A DNA stretch of 64,000 bases, taken from NCBI GenBank assembly GCA_963575645.1, contig OY754465.1, positions 59,481,901-59,545,900 of the forward strand, read 5' to 3'. Origin of the DNA: Xanthostigma xanthostigma (taxonomy: Eukaryota; Arthropoda; Insecta; Raphidioptera; Raphidiidae). The translations under genes and the position numbers were made by a program. The notes below the pieces were generated by a model that saw only the letters and a list, made by a program, of their open reading frames with translations, was not told where the DNA came from and made no database searches. Below, one piece after another: positions 43,649 to 56,100 of this stretch (positions within the stretch are counted from its first letter, which is position 1; every line of letters starts with the position of its first letter).

Positions 43649-44270
43649 CTAGTTTATCGATCCGGTTTGACTGACATCCAGTGGAGATGTCGGTGCCGAT
43701 GGCACTTTTTCTAATAAAGCTTTTCGTTTCGCACTTTCTTTTGCAATCGCAGAATGTATTTTGTTGAGCCTCTCTTGAGCACCTTGCAGTATATCCGTTA
43801 CTAAAGTAACTTTTTGTTTAGCGTTATATAATTTCTTAGCATAAACGTCTAATTCTAAATTTGATTGTTGAGCTTCTGATATTTTTTTTAATTCTTCCGA
43901 GAGACTTTCAATTTGTTGCTTCAACTCACACTGTGAAATTCTATAACAGAAAAGTTAATACAGAACTCAAGATCGTTTTTTTTCTATGTGCTAGAAGTTT
44001 TACTGGGATGCTAAACTAACAAACTATGATAAAGGGAGATATGTGATATTTTAATAGTTTTGATAATTTAACATGCAGCTAATGTTTCTACATGAACTCG
44101 TCTTTAATTAATGAAAATAACCTTGTTGCACGAACTCTCTCATCTAATTGGTCCACTGTCGGCTTCAAAAGGCCCATAAGTCCTTCTGCTAAAGTATCTC
44201 TGGTCGGATTATCACAAAAATTCTCTGTATTTTCATCAATCGAAGTGGCAGTACTTTCAGTGTCATCCAT
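43649..44270 (-). CDS. Snapin: Snapin (BLOC-1/BORC subunit), two exons
   Basis: A small coiled-coil protein of BLOC-1/BORC and SNARE-associated trafficking. Exons 44270-44122 and 43940-43649 join (AAG|GTTATT donor, GTTATAG acceptor) as ATR-ISQCELK and give 146 residues; human is 136. NPTRDTLAEGLMGLL, QLDERV, QAQ/GAQERL and AIAKESAKRKALL follow snapin order. The start MDDTESTATSIDENTENF resembles the fly snapin N-terminus, so I prefer the ATG at 44270 over the in-frame ATG at 44291. A nearer AG (at 43931) would break the frame. Confidence 0.93.
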
Positions 44271-44315
44271 ATCGGCCACAGAAATGATCATTACTGGGAT
44301 GACATGACAAGCCAA

Positions 44316-45808
44316 TATCTTATCAATTTATTTAATAAACAAATATTCAATTTTCATTTAGTAGGTACTCGTAAATGCATATAATTTAGTAATTTCAACA
44401 ATATGACAAATTAACAACATGCAGTTATATCCATGTTATATCTGAATCAAAGAAGCAGAGAACAGACACTTCACAAAAGGTGTTTTATGATCTGTAATGT
44501 CAATCAGCTGTTTATTAATTATTTTTTACAAGGGATGTTTATAAGACCGACTAGGAGGTACACCTCCTTGGCTAATGTTTAGCTTATGTCAAGCCGTCTC
44601 TGTCATCTGTACATCTCTAGTCTCTGCATTATGGTCACTAACGAAATAGAGCGTTTTGTATGTTGTAAAATCATTATTTACTGAATATACGAAGGTAAAA
44701 TAATCAAACAAACAAAAAAGAAAAAACATATGAACGATGTCTGTCATGTTTTTTTTTCAGTAAATCGCTAGTCATATGTTAAAAATCTATATTTTCTTAT
44801 TACTATGTTCAATATTAATCTGTTCTCTGATAAATAAAATAAGTGTGTTTTTGGGATCCTAAACAATAATTTTATATTAGATTTTTTCCTTCTTTGATGA
44901 ATGATGCAGATTTTGTCACTCATTAATAATTTGTTATTACGTAGGTCAATAAAAATTGCTATTTTTTTATTACGTAAGTGAACAATAAAGGACAATAACT
45001 TGTTGAGGATCAAAAATCATGCAAAATGGTACGTGAAGTACCATAGATGTTACGTAATACAAGAAGTCGATAAATTAGGACAACTAAAACCGACATATAC
45101 ACGAACGACCTGCGCCATATTCTAAATAAATGAAAATAGTATTTTTTGTTATATATTCTTTTTCATAGTCTATTCTGCTTAGAAATAAATGTGAATAAAA
45201 TAAATTTTACGTAAATGAATTTATTTTTAAATACTTTAAATTATTTTTCAAATCGTTGTTTGGAAATAATACATTTTGTTCTATAAATATTGTTCGCGCC
45301 AGAATTTAAGACCCAATAGATGTCTATAGTCTATCTACTTCCTTCTTGTTAAAATATAATTTTCTTTAATTGATTTCAGATCAGTTAAGAAAAAAATAGT
45401 GTCTTAAATTAAAATAAACATTCAAAAAGTGATTTTGAAAACACGTTTAAATTATTTTCACGGTTTTTATAGTTTTTTTTCGTTTATGTTGCTGCCCTCT
45501 TCATTAGATGTGTCAATTAATTTTGTTACAAACGCTGTGATTGGGTGGTGCATCAAGCAGGACATTATATGTGAATTTTTTGTGTGCTGTTTATGATTTA
45601 TGATATTATTTTTGTGTGCGAAAGTGTGAAAAATAAATAAATTTCGTAAAATATAAGACACAGTCACAGCCATCAGTGCTTTTTAAGACTTATTTAATTT
45701 TAGTAATAAAAACACAAAAGCTAGTTGTCATGGCGTCGGTGTAAACGACCAATAGGAACGCTTGTTACAAGTGTGTTCGACTATCCCATTTCTAGCTTAT
45801 AATTCGCG
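44316..45808. other. Intergenic, between divergent snapin and E(bx)
   Basis: AT-rich; no coding exon or recognised transposon. It must hold the snapin/HemK2 promoter and most of the E(bx) promoter. Short frames on the minus strand (44768-45013, 45467-45673) are poor in composition and not supported. Confidence 0.5.
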
Positions 45809-46020
45809 TCAGTCAGAGATTTTGTGCGTCTTTAGGCCTTAATGAGTGATTTACTTTTAATTTAAGAACAAATGTGAACAATCAATGTAAGTAACTGTTG
45901 TCAAATTGTTTATGTACATATGTGACTATGTGAAGAGTGGTTTTTTCCGTTTATCACGTGACTAAAGCCGTAGAATGGCGCAAAGATCGTGCTTCAAATA
46001 TTATATTTTTTTTAATACAG
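45809..46020 (+). promoter_or_regulatory. E(bx) initiator and 5'-UTR intron (predicted)
   Basis: TCAGT at 45809-45813 fits the arthropod initiator. A donor CAAT|GTAAGTAAC follows 45886, and an acceptor TTTTTTTTAATACAG ends 46020, leaving 88 nt of leader before the ATG at 46109. The intron would be 134 nt. Confidence 0.5.
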
Positions 46021-46108
46021 TTCTGTCATCTGTATTTGTATACAGTAGATTGTATTCATAGCTATTATCCACGTGTAGTAAGGAGTGATTGACAGATCAA
46101 AAATAAAG

Positions 46109-47144
46109 ATGTCTGCTAGAGGCGTAAAGAAGCGTGGAAGACCACCAAAAGTGGCTGTAGCAGATAGAACTAAAAAATTCCAGTACCATCTGATGAAAAA
46201 GCCCAAATATCTATTAAATCAAGGCAAAGGTTCAGATTCTCAAACTAGCACACCGACAGTATCGAGAGCATCGTCTCCACAGGGAAGCGAAGGCAGCCGT
46301 CGAAGCAGTACAAGAATAAGGGGCCGCGACGGCCACAGAGCAGGTCGTCGAGGTGGATACACAGGCTCTGTTTATCAGCGTCGAGGCTATAATCCCAATG
46401 CGGTAGAAGCGCATGACTCAGAATATCATTACGGCTCTGACTTTGGCGATGAATCCAGCGACAACAAAAGTGAAGTGGAAGATGAACTTCCAGTGAGTAG
46501 AAGCGACTCCGAAGACAGCATTGAAGTCGACGATGCTTCGAGCGATAGCGATTTCTCTTTGAGCAGTTACAGCACCTTGAGCGGTACCCCTCGGAGACCG
46601 GGCGGTTACGTCGGCAGAGCACCGAGCCCCGAACCCCTATGGCTACAGAATATCGAACTGCCCAGCTTGGAACTTCCGAGGTCCTCGGAAGATTTACTCG
46701 TTCCTAAAGAACTCGTGATGCATACTTTAAGTATATACGAAGTGCTGAGACATTTTAGAAATCTGGTGAGATTATCTCCGTTTCGGTTAGAAGACTTTTG
46801 TGCAGCTATTACTTGTGAAGATCAGAGCAGTTTATTAGCAGAAATTCACATAATGTTATTAAAAGCTTTACTGAGAGAAGAAGATTCACAACAGACGCAT
46901 TTTGGACCTTTGGATCAGAAGGATAGTGTAAATGTATCCCTGTTCTTGATAGACTATATGACATGGTCCGAAGTGTTGAGAATGTATGTGGAGAGTGACA
47001 GAAACTTCGATAATCAAGTACTAAATATATTATCGACCGGTGAATATCCATTTTGTCCCGTCGACGATAGACTTAAGGTGTTACAGTTTTTGACGGATCA
47101 ATTTCTGATAACAAATCCTGTAAGAGAAGATCTGTTAAATGAGG
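46109..47144 (+). CDS. E(bx): E(bx) exon 1: AT-hook and DDT domain
   Basis: Residues 1-345. Basic start with GRPPK (10-14), Ser/Arg-rich linker, acidic stretch with YHYGSDFGDE (107-115), PSPEPLWLQ, and the DDT domain LSIYEVLRHFRNLVRLSPFR onward. The donor is GAGG|GTAAGA. If read through, the frame ends 56 nt later. Confidence 0.96.
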
Positions 47145-50100
47145 GTAAGAAAAACAAATATTTAAAATTATTTATGAATTATTTATTTTGTATTGATTCA
47201 TAAACAGGATTTCGGCTTTTATTATTATCGTCTTCTTTTAATATGTTTGTTTCACTTTCTAAAGTTCCACAATTTTTCATATTTGATCCGGAACAAACGT
47301 CATCTACGTTTTCATGAAATGATAATAAATGGTATAAATCCTGTGCAAACATAATTTTTAATCAGAAGTCTAATAACCGAAATAGTTCTAGCTAAGAAAA
47401 AACTCAATAAAAATTGGTTGTCTGTAAAGTCGGTTTATGGACGATAATTTTACGTGATAACGTCATAAAGAAACATTGATGAACTCTCTGACGTCACGCG
47501 AGAAGAGAGAGAAATGCGTACAAGCCGACGCTTGGGCCGATCGTGCCTCTATCGCTTATACCGCGCTCTCGCGACACTTTTTCGTGCGTGCAGCCGGTGT
47601 TTCATCAATTTATAAGACGTTATCACGTCAAAAAAGTATTCTCATTTTGTGGTGGTGCCTAGTGTGCCTTATTATAAACCCATCACTGTTTATAAGCAAT
47701 CTGATTTTAATTCAATTATTCAACAGAATTAACTCATTTGATTACATTTATGGCGTGATTAAGTTACTTTTTTTCTATCAGTGCCTTTACTAGATTTATG
47801 AAAACAGATGTACAACAGTTTTCAAACAAAAACAATGCTTAATTGCCTTAGCGTAATTTTCAATCAAACTTTTTAATTTAATATAGTTTAAAAATTCCAA
47901 TTTGTCATTAATACGCGGCGCTACTAAAAATTTAACGTTTAGTTTGACTACCGACTTGTAGCTGTCACTAGATGCATAGTTAAGAAACTTTACGTAAGGT
48001 CTGTTACAAACAGTCAGAAAACGGTAACAGAACCGTCTTACGCAGTAGCTGAAACAATACCGTTTATGTCGATTTTTGGGCTACTGTGCATGACAGTCTT
48101 GCACATTAGCAAGACTGTTATCGTTCTCAGACAGCTTGGTACAGGCCTACACTTTCGTCATGATGTAACGAAAAATTAAAAAATCGCGTATTACGGTTCT
48201 TTTTTTAATAGCCATGTGGGGTGTCTATGAATAGGTCTCATTGAGTAGTGTAAAAATTAGAATAAATTTTTCAATCCAAAATAGCGACGTGTGGGATTTG
48301 TAAAGTGACCAATTTTGGTACAAAATCGAATATCCTCGTCGAATTTGAAAATTGAAGATGAATAAATGTAGGTATATTATATAAATACGAGAAGGAAAAA
48401 AACAGTGTGGTGCCGATTTGAGTGTGTTAATTCACACACATTGTAATGAAACATACATCGTTCTCTTCGTTTTAATGAGGAGAAGTAAAATTTTAGTGAA
48501 TTACGGTCGAATTTCGACCAATGGGCAACCGCTAGTTTCAATAAAAATAGGTCCATTGGTCTCGGGAGAAGAGCGCCTCAGAAACTCATTAATTATAAAA
48601 ACTGCAAGTATGCAACTTTTGTGTGCAAATTAATTTGATACTTGACCTGTTTTTTTAAAACATTCATGAATAAATCGTGTATTGTGGCTTTGAAATTGGA
48701 AGGATTGTTGGAACGTCGTTGTTTATACGATGTTATCATGAAGTTATGAACCCCCTGTTCCCAAGTATTATGCGAGAACTGGTATAAAATATCGATTATA
48801 TTTTTAATTTATTTTTGAAGAATGTTCAATAATACATAAAAATATTACTTAATATATTTTTACTACTGTGCTGGGCGCAGTCTAAATATAGGTAATTATA
48901 GTTTAAAAAAAACTAAAAAACGCACTTTTATAGCTATGTGCACAAGAAAAAAAATATTTTTTTAAAAAATATAATGACTTCAACAGTGATATGGTGTGCC
49001 CCAGCTCGATATACCTAAATTAATTTTTTGAATGAGCGTAAAAATGAGGATGACTTATTAAAAAAAATTAAAATTATATTGAGTTGAGTACATCTTATCG
49101 CTGTTGAACAAAATCATTATATAAAAAAAAAATTGGTTGTCTGTAAAGTCGGTTTACGGACGATAGTTTTACGTGATAACGTATTCCGTATTACATAACC
49201 TAAATTTTAGTAGCTGTCAAACTTGGGCCGAAGCCTACTGCGCTCTCGCTTGCACGCACAGGGTCAGGCGGAACGTTAGGAACGTTACACTTTTTCGTGC
49301 GTGCAGCTGGTGTTTCATCAATTTATAAGACGTTATCACGTCAATAAATCAATAAAATATTTTTTACTTTTTAGCGCACATTGCTATATAAACTTGTTTT
49401 TTTTTAAGTTTTTTGACGTGATAACGTCTTATAAATTGATGAAACACCAGCTGCACGCACGAAAAAGTGTAACGTTCCGCCTGACCCTAAATATGATATT
49501 CGAGCGGAATACGGTATCACGTAAAACTATCGTCCGTAAACCGACTTTACAGACAACCAATTTTTTTTGTAACTTTAATTTTAATTATCTCACTAAAAAC
49601 AACGCCTGCGAATAGGCAACGTAACGTTGCACGCCTCGTTAGCCTACTTACAGTAATTTTTCAAGTTAAGTAATTAATTTATATAAATTATTGTATTGTG
49701 AAGTGCCGTCGCAATCGGTTCAGCCGTTTCGAAGATCAGCTCGGACAGGCAGATAGACAAAAAAATTTTAAACGGTCGTTCACGTTGTAATAACTAGCAA
49801 ATAATTATGTGAACTCAAAAAGTGACATTTATTTCGATATTACAGACACACTTCAATTTTATTTATACGAGTATGTGGTAGATTAGATTTTCCATTTTTT
49901 TTCGAAGTGTTTTGACCTGCCATTTTAAAATTTACAACATATACAGGATGATTTTTAAGCTGATTCTTCTTTTTTAATAGCGTGTAGAAATCAAATATTG
50001 TAAGTAACTTTTTTATCAAAACTCAAAAATAAGAGAGAAACAGCCTTTCAAATTTAATTAAATTTAATTAATTCAAAAGCCCGGTTAACAAACGCGAAGC

Positions 50101-53100
50101 AATGATAGCATGAATCGGGAATGCATCCCAGATAATTCGCAGAAGACCCTTATGGCTTATTGCTACTACAAGAATGCATGGCCACGACGCACGCATCTTT
50201 GTGTCCAATAAAACGGGGACAACTTCAAACTTGATAATGACATAACATATTTTCATAGTGACATAACATAACGCCAGGGCCGACCTCAAAAAATAAAACT
50301 GAAAGCTCGTTTCGCCTTCATTTTTGAGTTTTGATAAAAAAAAAATACTTGAAATATTTGTTCGTCTATTTGATTTCTACACGCTGTTAAAAAAAAGAAT
50401 CAACTTAAAAATCATTGTATATGTCAGCATTTAAAAAAAATGCCAGACCTTAAGTTAATAGTCGAGTTGGGCGATTCATCGATAGAAATAAAAGAGTATT
50501 GCGTTATTATATTATATTTTACGTGTCACCTAAAACGCAAGAGAGGAAGACTCCCAGATGCACAATTTCTCAATTGGGGAAACACTTGTTCTAAAGTTTT
50601 TTTTTTTCAATATTATTTTGATTTATTGGGAAAATTTGTCGCCAGCTCCCTCGTGTATTAATATGTAAATAAAATATTAAATCAAAGTGGAGTAGTAATT
50701 ACGCAACTACGCGAAATTTATTTTCTGATATGTCGTTCTTTGTTGTTTCTAGTACCGATACATTATGACGACCATTGCCGTGTCTGCCACAAGTTGGGAG
50801 ACCTGTTGTGTTGCGAGACGTGTCCAGCCGTATTTCATTTGGAATGCGTGGAGCCGCCCCTCACGGAAATACCGCAAGAGGACTGGCAGTGCAGCGTTTG
50901 TCGAGCGCATCGCGTCATCGGTGTCGTTGATTGTGTCGCAGACGCTGAAAGACAGGGCCTTCTTTGCCGTCAAGAGCATCTTGGCTGCGACAGGCACGGG
51001 CGCAAATATTGGTTTCTGGCGCGTCGGCTTTTTGTGTAAGTATACAATTGAAACGAAATAAGGCTTTGATAACCTCAGCTATCGAAAAGGATAAAATAAA
51101 ATATCACTGGAATCTGGATAATTGTTTTTTATTACTCATGCGGGAAAAGTGGTATGTTTACGCACTCTGTTACGGTTGAAAAGTAGCTATTTTCATTTTC
51201 GTGCGGAAACTTTATTTGTCGCACTGAAATTATTGTTTGCCGCACGCAAATTCAGAGTTACCATAGTCACCAATACAATAAGTATGTGCAACTCGTGCGG
51301 CATTGTCGCACTAGTTGCACAATATACTATTATAAAACTGCAATAAATTTCAAAAGTTGTTCTCATTTATTTTCAACACCATCTGTTTTAACTGACTACT
51401 CACGTATTTTTAAAAATTTTCACGCCAAAATATGTCACCTTCTACACGGCTCAGTCAGTGGAAAAATATGTTTGACAGCGCTTAACCTCAAATTAATAAA
51501 GGTTTTTTCTGATTGGTTTATGACTGCCATGAAGTGAGAATAAGGGACAATTTGATAATGCAGGAATCTATTAGTCCCGACAGGTTGTGAGCATTACTTA
51601 GTATCTTGAAAAAGGTTGGAACCTTTAGTAGAAGATACAAAATACTAAAAAAGTTTTTAAGGCGCACATTTTCCTGTCCAAGTTAGCATCATCATGAGAT
51701 AATTAAAACCGATAATCATAAAAAAATAATATATTTGTCACATTATTGTGACCGGCTTTTTTAAAACATGCTGAAAAGAATACGGTTTGCGTTTGATGAT
51801 TATGAATTTCTTTTTGTATTGTAGCGAGAGTGACGATGGAGAAATTTGGTACTATTCGACACCAATTCAATTTCAAGAAATTTTAGACGTTTTGGATAAA
51901 GATAACATGGAAGCGTCCTTGTGGCGTGAAATTTCAGATTTCAGAGATGAAATTTTACGTCAAATGGAACTGACCGAGAAAATAACGTCGCAGGCAAAAG
52001 GCAATAAGAAATCATTTTTGGACGCGGAAAATGGTAAGATTTATTTGCAGAAACATACGCCAAATATAGCGTTTCTTTTAATATCATTCAAAGTATTAAG
52101 GAGGTTGAGCCGTTTTACGAAGATAATGAAAAAAATCTGAAATAAAGTTTTTTTAATAGATTTTTTTATGACAAAATTTTCTGTAAAAAATCCAAAATCA
52201 TTAGGAGATTTATAAAGTTAAAAATTAAAAAAAACTTTTACATGTAGTCTTATGGAAAATATGTCAACCTAGCATGCAAACGGTACATTTTAATTTTTAG
52301 CAAATAACCAAATAATGTCAGCAGTTCCGAAAACTAACTATGTAAAGCATCGATGTCTTACGCATATTTTAATCTTTTTTCCAATTTAATCAATAAAAAA
52401 AAAATATTAAACTTTAGCACTTTTCGATTATGAACTTTTATTCTTGACAATTTTAACTGAATTTTCAACTTTTTAATTATTTAATTTTAATTTTTATTAT
52501 TTCTAATTCTTTTTTTTTTAATTATTTACTGCAAAAAATATGTAAAATACAGATATTTACATATATTTATTTTTTCTAACCTAACTTTGTACAAAAAATT
52601 CAAAAGTTAGACCATTAAGTAAAATACTGAAATAATTAATTAATATTAAAAAAAAAATATTTATTTATGCCTTTATGACAATAATTTATTTGTATCATCG
52701 ACTTATAACCTTTTGTAAAAATTTATTATGGAAAAGTTCCCATTTAGAATTCGACATACTTTTGATTGGAACTGTAATGCATCAACCTTCTTAACGAGTA
52801 TTAAGACACTTTTTTGCGACAGGTGTGTTTTTGACAGCCATATTTCCCAATTAAAAAAAAAAGCTTCACTCTTTTGTATATTTTTTCTGAGTAATATTTC
52901 CCTAAAATGTTATTTTAAATCCTTTTTTTTAAAGCTTTAATTCAAAAACTACAAAAAGATCGCGCTGAAAAGAAAGCAAAAGAAGAAGAAGAGGAACGCA
53001 GAGAACGTGAACGACAAGCTGCTGAAGACATGGTTGCGAAAATACACGAGGAGGCAGATTCAAGTTCGGGCGTTCACAAAACGGAATTGTCGAGTACGAC

Positions 53101-56100
53101 AACCACAATGACCGTCGAAAAAACATCCACCAACGCGCCGACGCAGCAAAGTGTAACCGAAATAACCACCACGACTACGACAACCACCACCACAACAACC
53201 GTAAACAAAAACACCACCGATTCGGACGATAAACACGATGAAGACATGGACACAGACGACAAAAAGAACCCGAACAAAAATATGTTGACGCGGTCAAAAA
53301 CTGGTTCTCTGACGCCTCGAACTTTCAATATTGACGAACTGAAGCGTCGTACGGCCGGCAGTCTAACAAAAGAAGAACTAGATAAATTGCAATTGGACAA
53401 AACCGACGGTACCGAAAGTCCTCGGATGACTCGATTGAAATCGAGCCAAATTGCCAACGGAACTTACCTGTTTAAGTTGGGCATGGAGAACCAATTTAAA
53501 AGCTACGTCAATCAGTTTACGACGAATGTTATAGCGTTGAACAAACCGCAAAGAAACGAAGAGCGGGACAAAAAGAGACACTTGTCTCACAAGTTTTCTT
53601 TGACCACCGCTTCGGAATTCAAATGGACCGGCGCATTGAACGGCCCCAAAGCATTATTGGTGAACACTTTGAGACAGACGATGCTGCAGATGGAGTCTTC
53701 AATACCGGTGCCGTTCATGCATCCGAACTGGCCTTTGTTGCGGAAGCCGTGGGTATCGGCCGTCGGTGCTTGCATAAACGCCAGAGACTTCGCGCGTGCG
53801 CTGGTGGTGTTGCAGGCTTGCATAAAGCCCGTCGTGTTTGCGAGCGTTTGGCACGAACAGTTGGGTCACGTCAAGTTGCAGAGGGTGACGGCGTCCGAAA
53901 GAGAAGAAAGAAAGAAGATAGACAAGCGCGAAAAAAAGGAGAAGGAAGAAGAGGAAGAACGAAACCGTACGACTTATAATTTTGTTAAGTACACGCTCGG
54001 GCTCAAACATCAAGTGTGGAAACAGAAAGGAGAAGAGTATCGAGTGCACGGACAGTGGGGATGGTTGTGGTTGGCGGCTAACCGTAAACAGAAACCGCTA
54101 GATTCAAAACCTCTCGGTTTGTTGGCCGGACCTCAGAAAATGATGGTGCAAATAAGAGACGGAGCTAATCTTAAAATATTGGCCGTCGATCCAAACACGT
54201 ACAAGTATTTGACGACGAAATTTGCCGCCGACGGTGAAGAGAACGGAGCCGACGTTAAAGACGAAATTAAAAAAGAGGAAGAAGAAGCTGAAAAGGACGC
54301 GAAGGACAAAACCGAAAAGAAAGATGACATCGGTGAGTGTATTTTTTGTATTTATTATTCACAGATGTGTCAGACATTAAATTAGAAACGTGACTAGATC
54401 AATCAGAAATCCCGGTCATTATTCTGATTTAAACTCTTTTTTGATAATTGGGCTTTTGAATGAAATTCTTTTTTGTCATAAATGGAAAGATCGTATATAA
54501 GTTTTATAACAAAACTATTTTTCTTTTTTTATTTTCGTTATAATTCAAAAGTTATATCAAATTAAAAATAAATTTTTGTACCCAGTTCCGAGAACGCGCC
54601 GACATTTCCCGAACATAATGTGACGTCATAATGTTTTAGTCAATACACATGTAGAAGCCATTGATAGTATACTGCGTATATATGCATTTTACCATTATGA
54701 CGTCACAACTGTCAAAAACAATTTTAGTGCGTTTGCAGTCACGTGATTTTTTTTAATATTTTATCAATTTTAAATTGCTTATAATTAATTTAAAAAAAGT
54801 TTTTTGAAAGTTTTTCGCATCGCTTATCAATATTATTTATAATAAAGTTTTAAAATACAATAAAAAAAATCGATAATACTTTTTTTTTCAAAAGCCTAAT
54901 TGTCTAGAAGTTTTTTTATAAATTCGGTCGGGCCTTGACGAAGAAGACCACCAATTTGTGAAAATCATCTCGGGATTGAAATAGCTAATTTTAATTAGTG
55001 ATGTCCGATTCTATAATTTTCAATTGTTTTGTTACAGTCCCGGCAAGTTTAAGAAATCTACGAGTGGTGAACCAGGTAGCAGAATTCGAAGAACTAGATG
55101 TAACCAAAGCTCTAACAACTCCCGGAAGATTACTGTATCCAAAAATTGCCAAGCGATCTAAACTGGACGATTTCCTCAATCGAAGAACTCACTTGAAAGT
55201 TCTCGAAGAGAGAAAAATGGTTCTCCAGGCATCTCAAGTCAATTCGTCGAACGTAGTCGACATCAAACCGACGGATGAAGATTTCAATGTGGATGTCGAA
55301 AATGAAGAAGGCGAGATAGATATCGATCAGCTCTCTAACATACCTCCCGTAACCGGAGGCACGGCTTCGCGCGATATAATGAATGCAATCGCGAAGAAAA
55401 TTCAGTCGTATCGGCTCCAGTATCATTCGATATCGAAATTAGCCAAAGACTTTCAGTGCTACGTCAAAGGGTGCAATTCGAACAGTGGATCGTTAGGTCA
55501 CACTGAGAGTTTAAATTGCTACTCCCCCATCTGTTCACAGAAAGCGAGGGTTAGACAGGAGCTGTTGGCTCTTTTAAGAAAAGTCAATACTCAGTCGTTA
55601 ATTAATAACGTAGCCAGACCAAAAGCTTCCAATCTGATGCAAGTCGTAAAGAAACCTTCGATACTCGAACAAAAATTGACCGGAGCCGTGTCCGATTCTC
55701 CGACGCCGCCCGCTACGGCCGAAGAAGTGATACGGAAAGATTTGGAATCGGCAGTGGCGTCTGCGACCAGTTGTGCAGACGATATGAAAACGAATAATGT
55801 TTTCGTTCCGAGGAAGTGTATCGAGCCGCCGCCCGCTTTGCCGATTAAATCTGAATTGAAAACCGAACCCAACGACTCGAAAGACCTGGATGAAATCGAC
55901 GGTCCGCCGGCAAAGAAAATGAAAATGGATTCGAATTCAAACGTACCTGGAAATACTTCGTTAGATACCGAAGATATGTCGGTCGAAGACATAAAAGAAA
56001 TGATAGTCGGCGGCGCGGTGAAGAAGGAAACCGACCCGAATAGCCCGCTCGTCACTCAAACCGTGACGACTGTCACCACGACGACTACCAGCAAAGTCAC

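Noticed and set aside
43649..43931. Snapin exon 2 starting at the nearer acceptor (AG before TGTGAGTTG)
   Set aside because: With the two bases left by exon 1 it would shift the frame; the acceptor ending at 43941 keeps the frame and restores the conserved ISQCELK segment.
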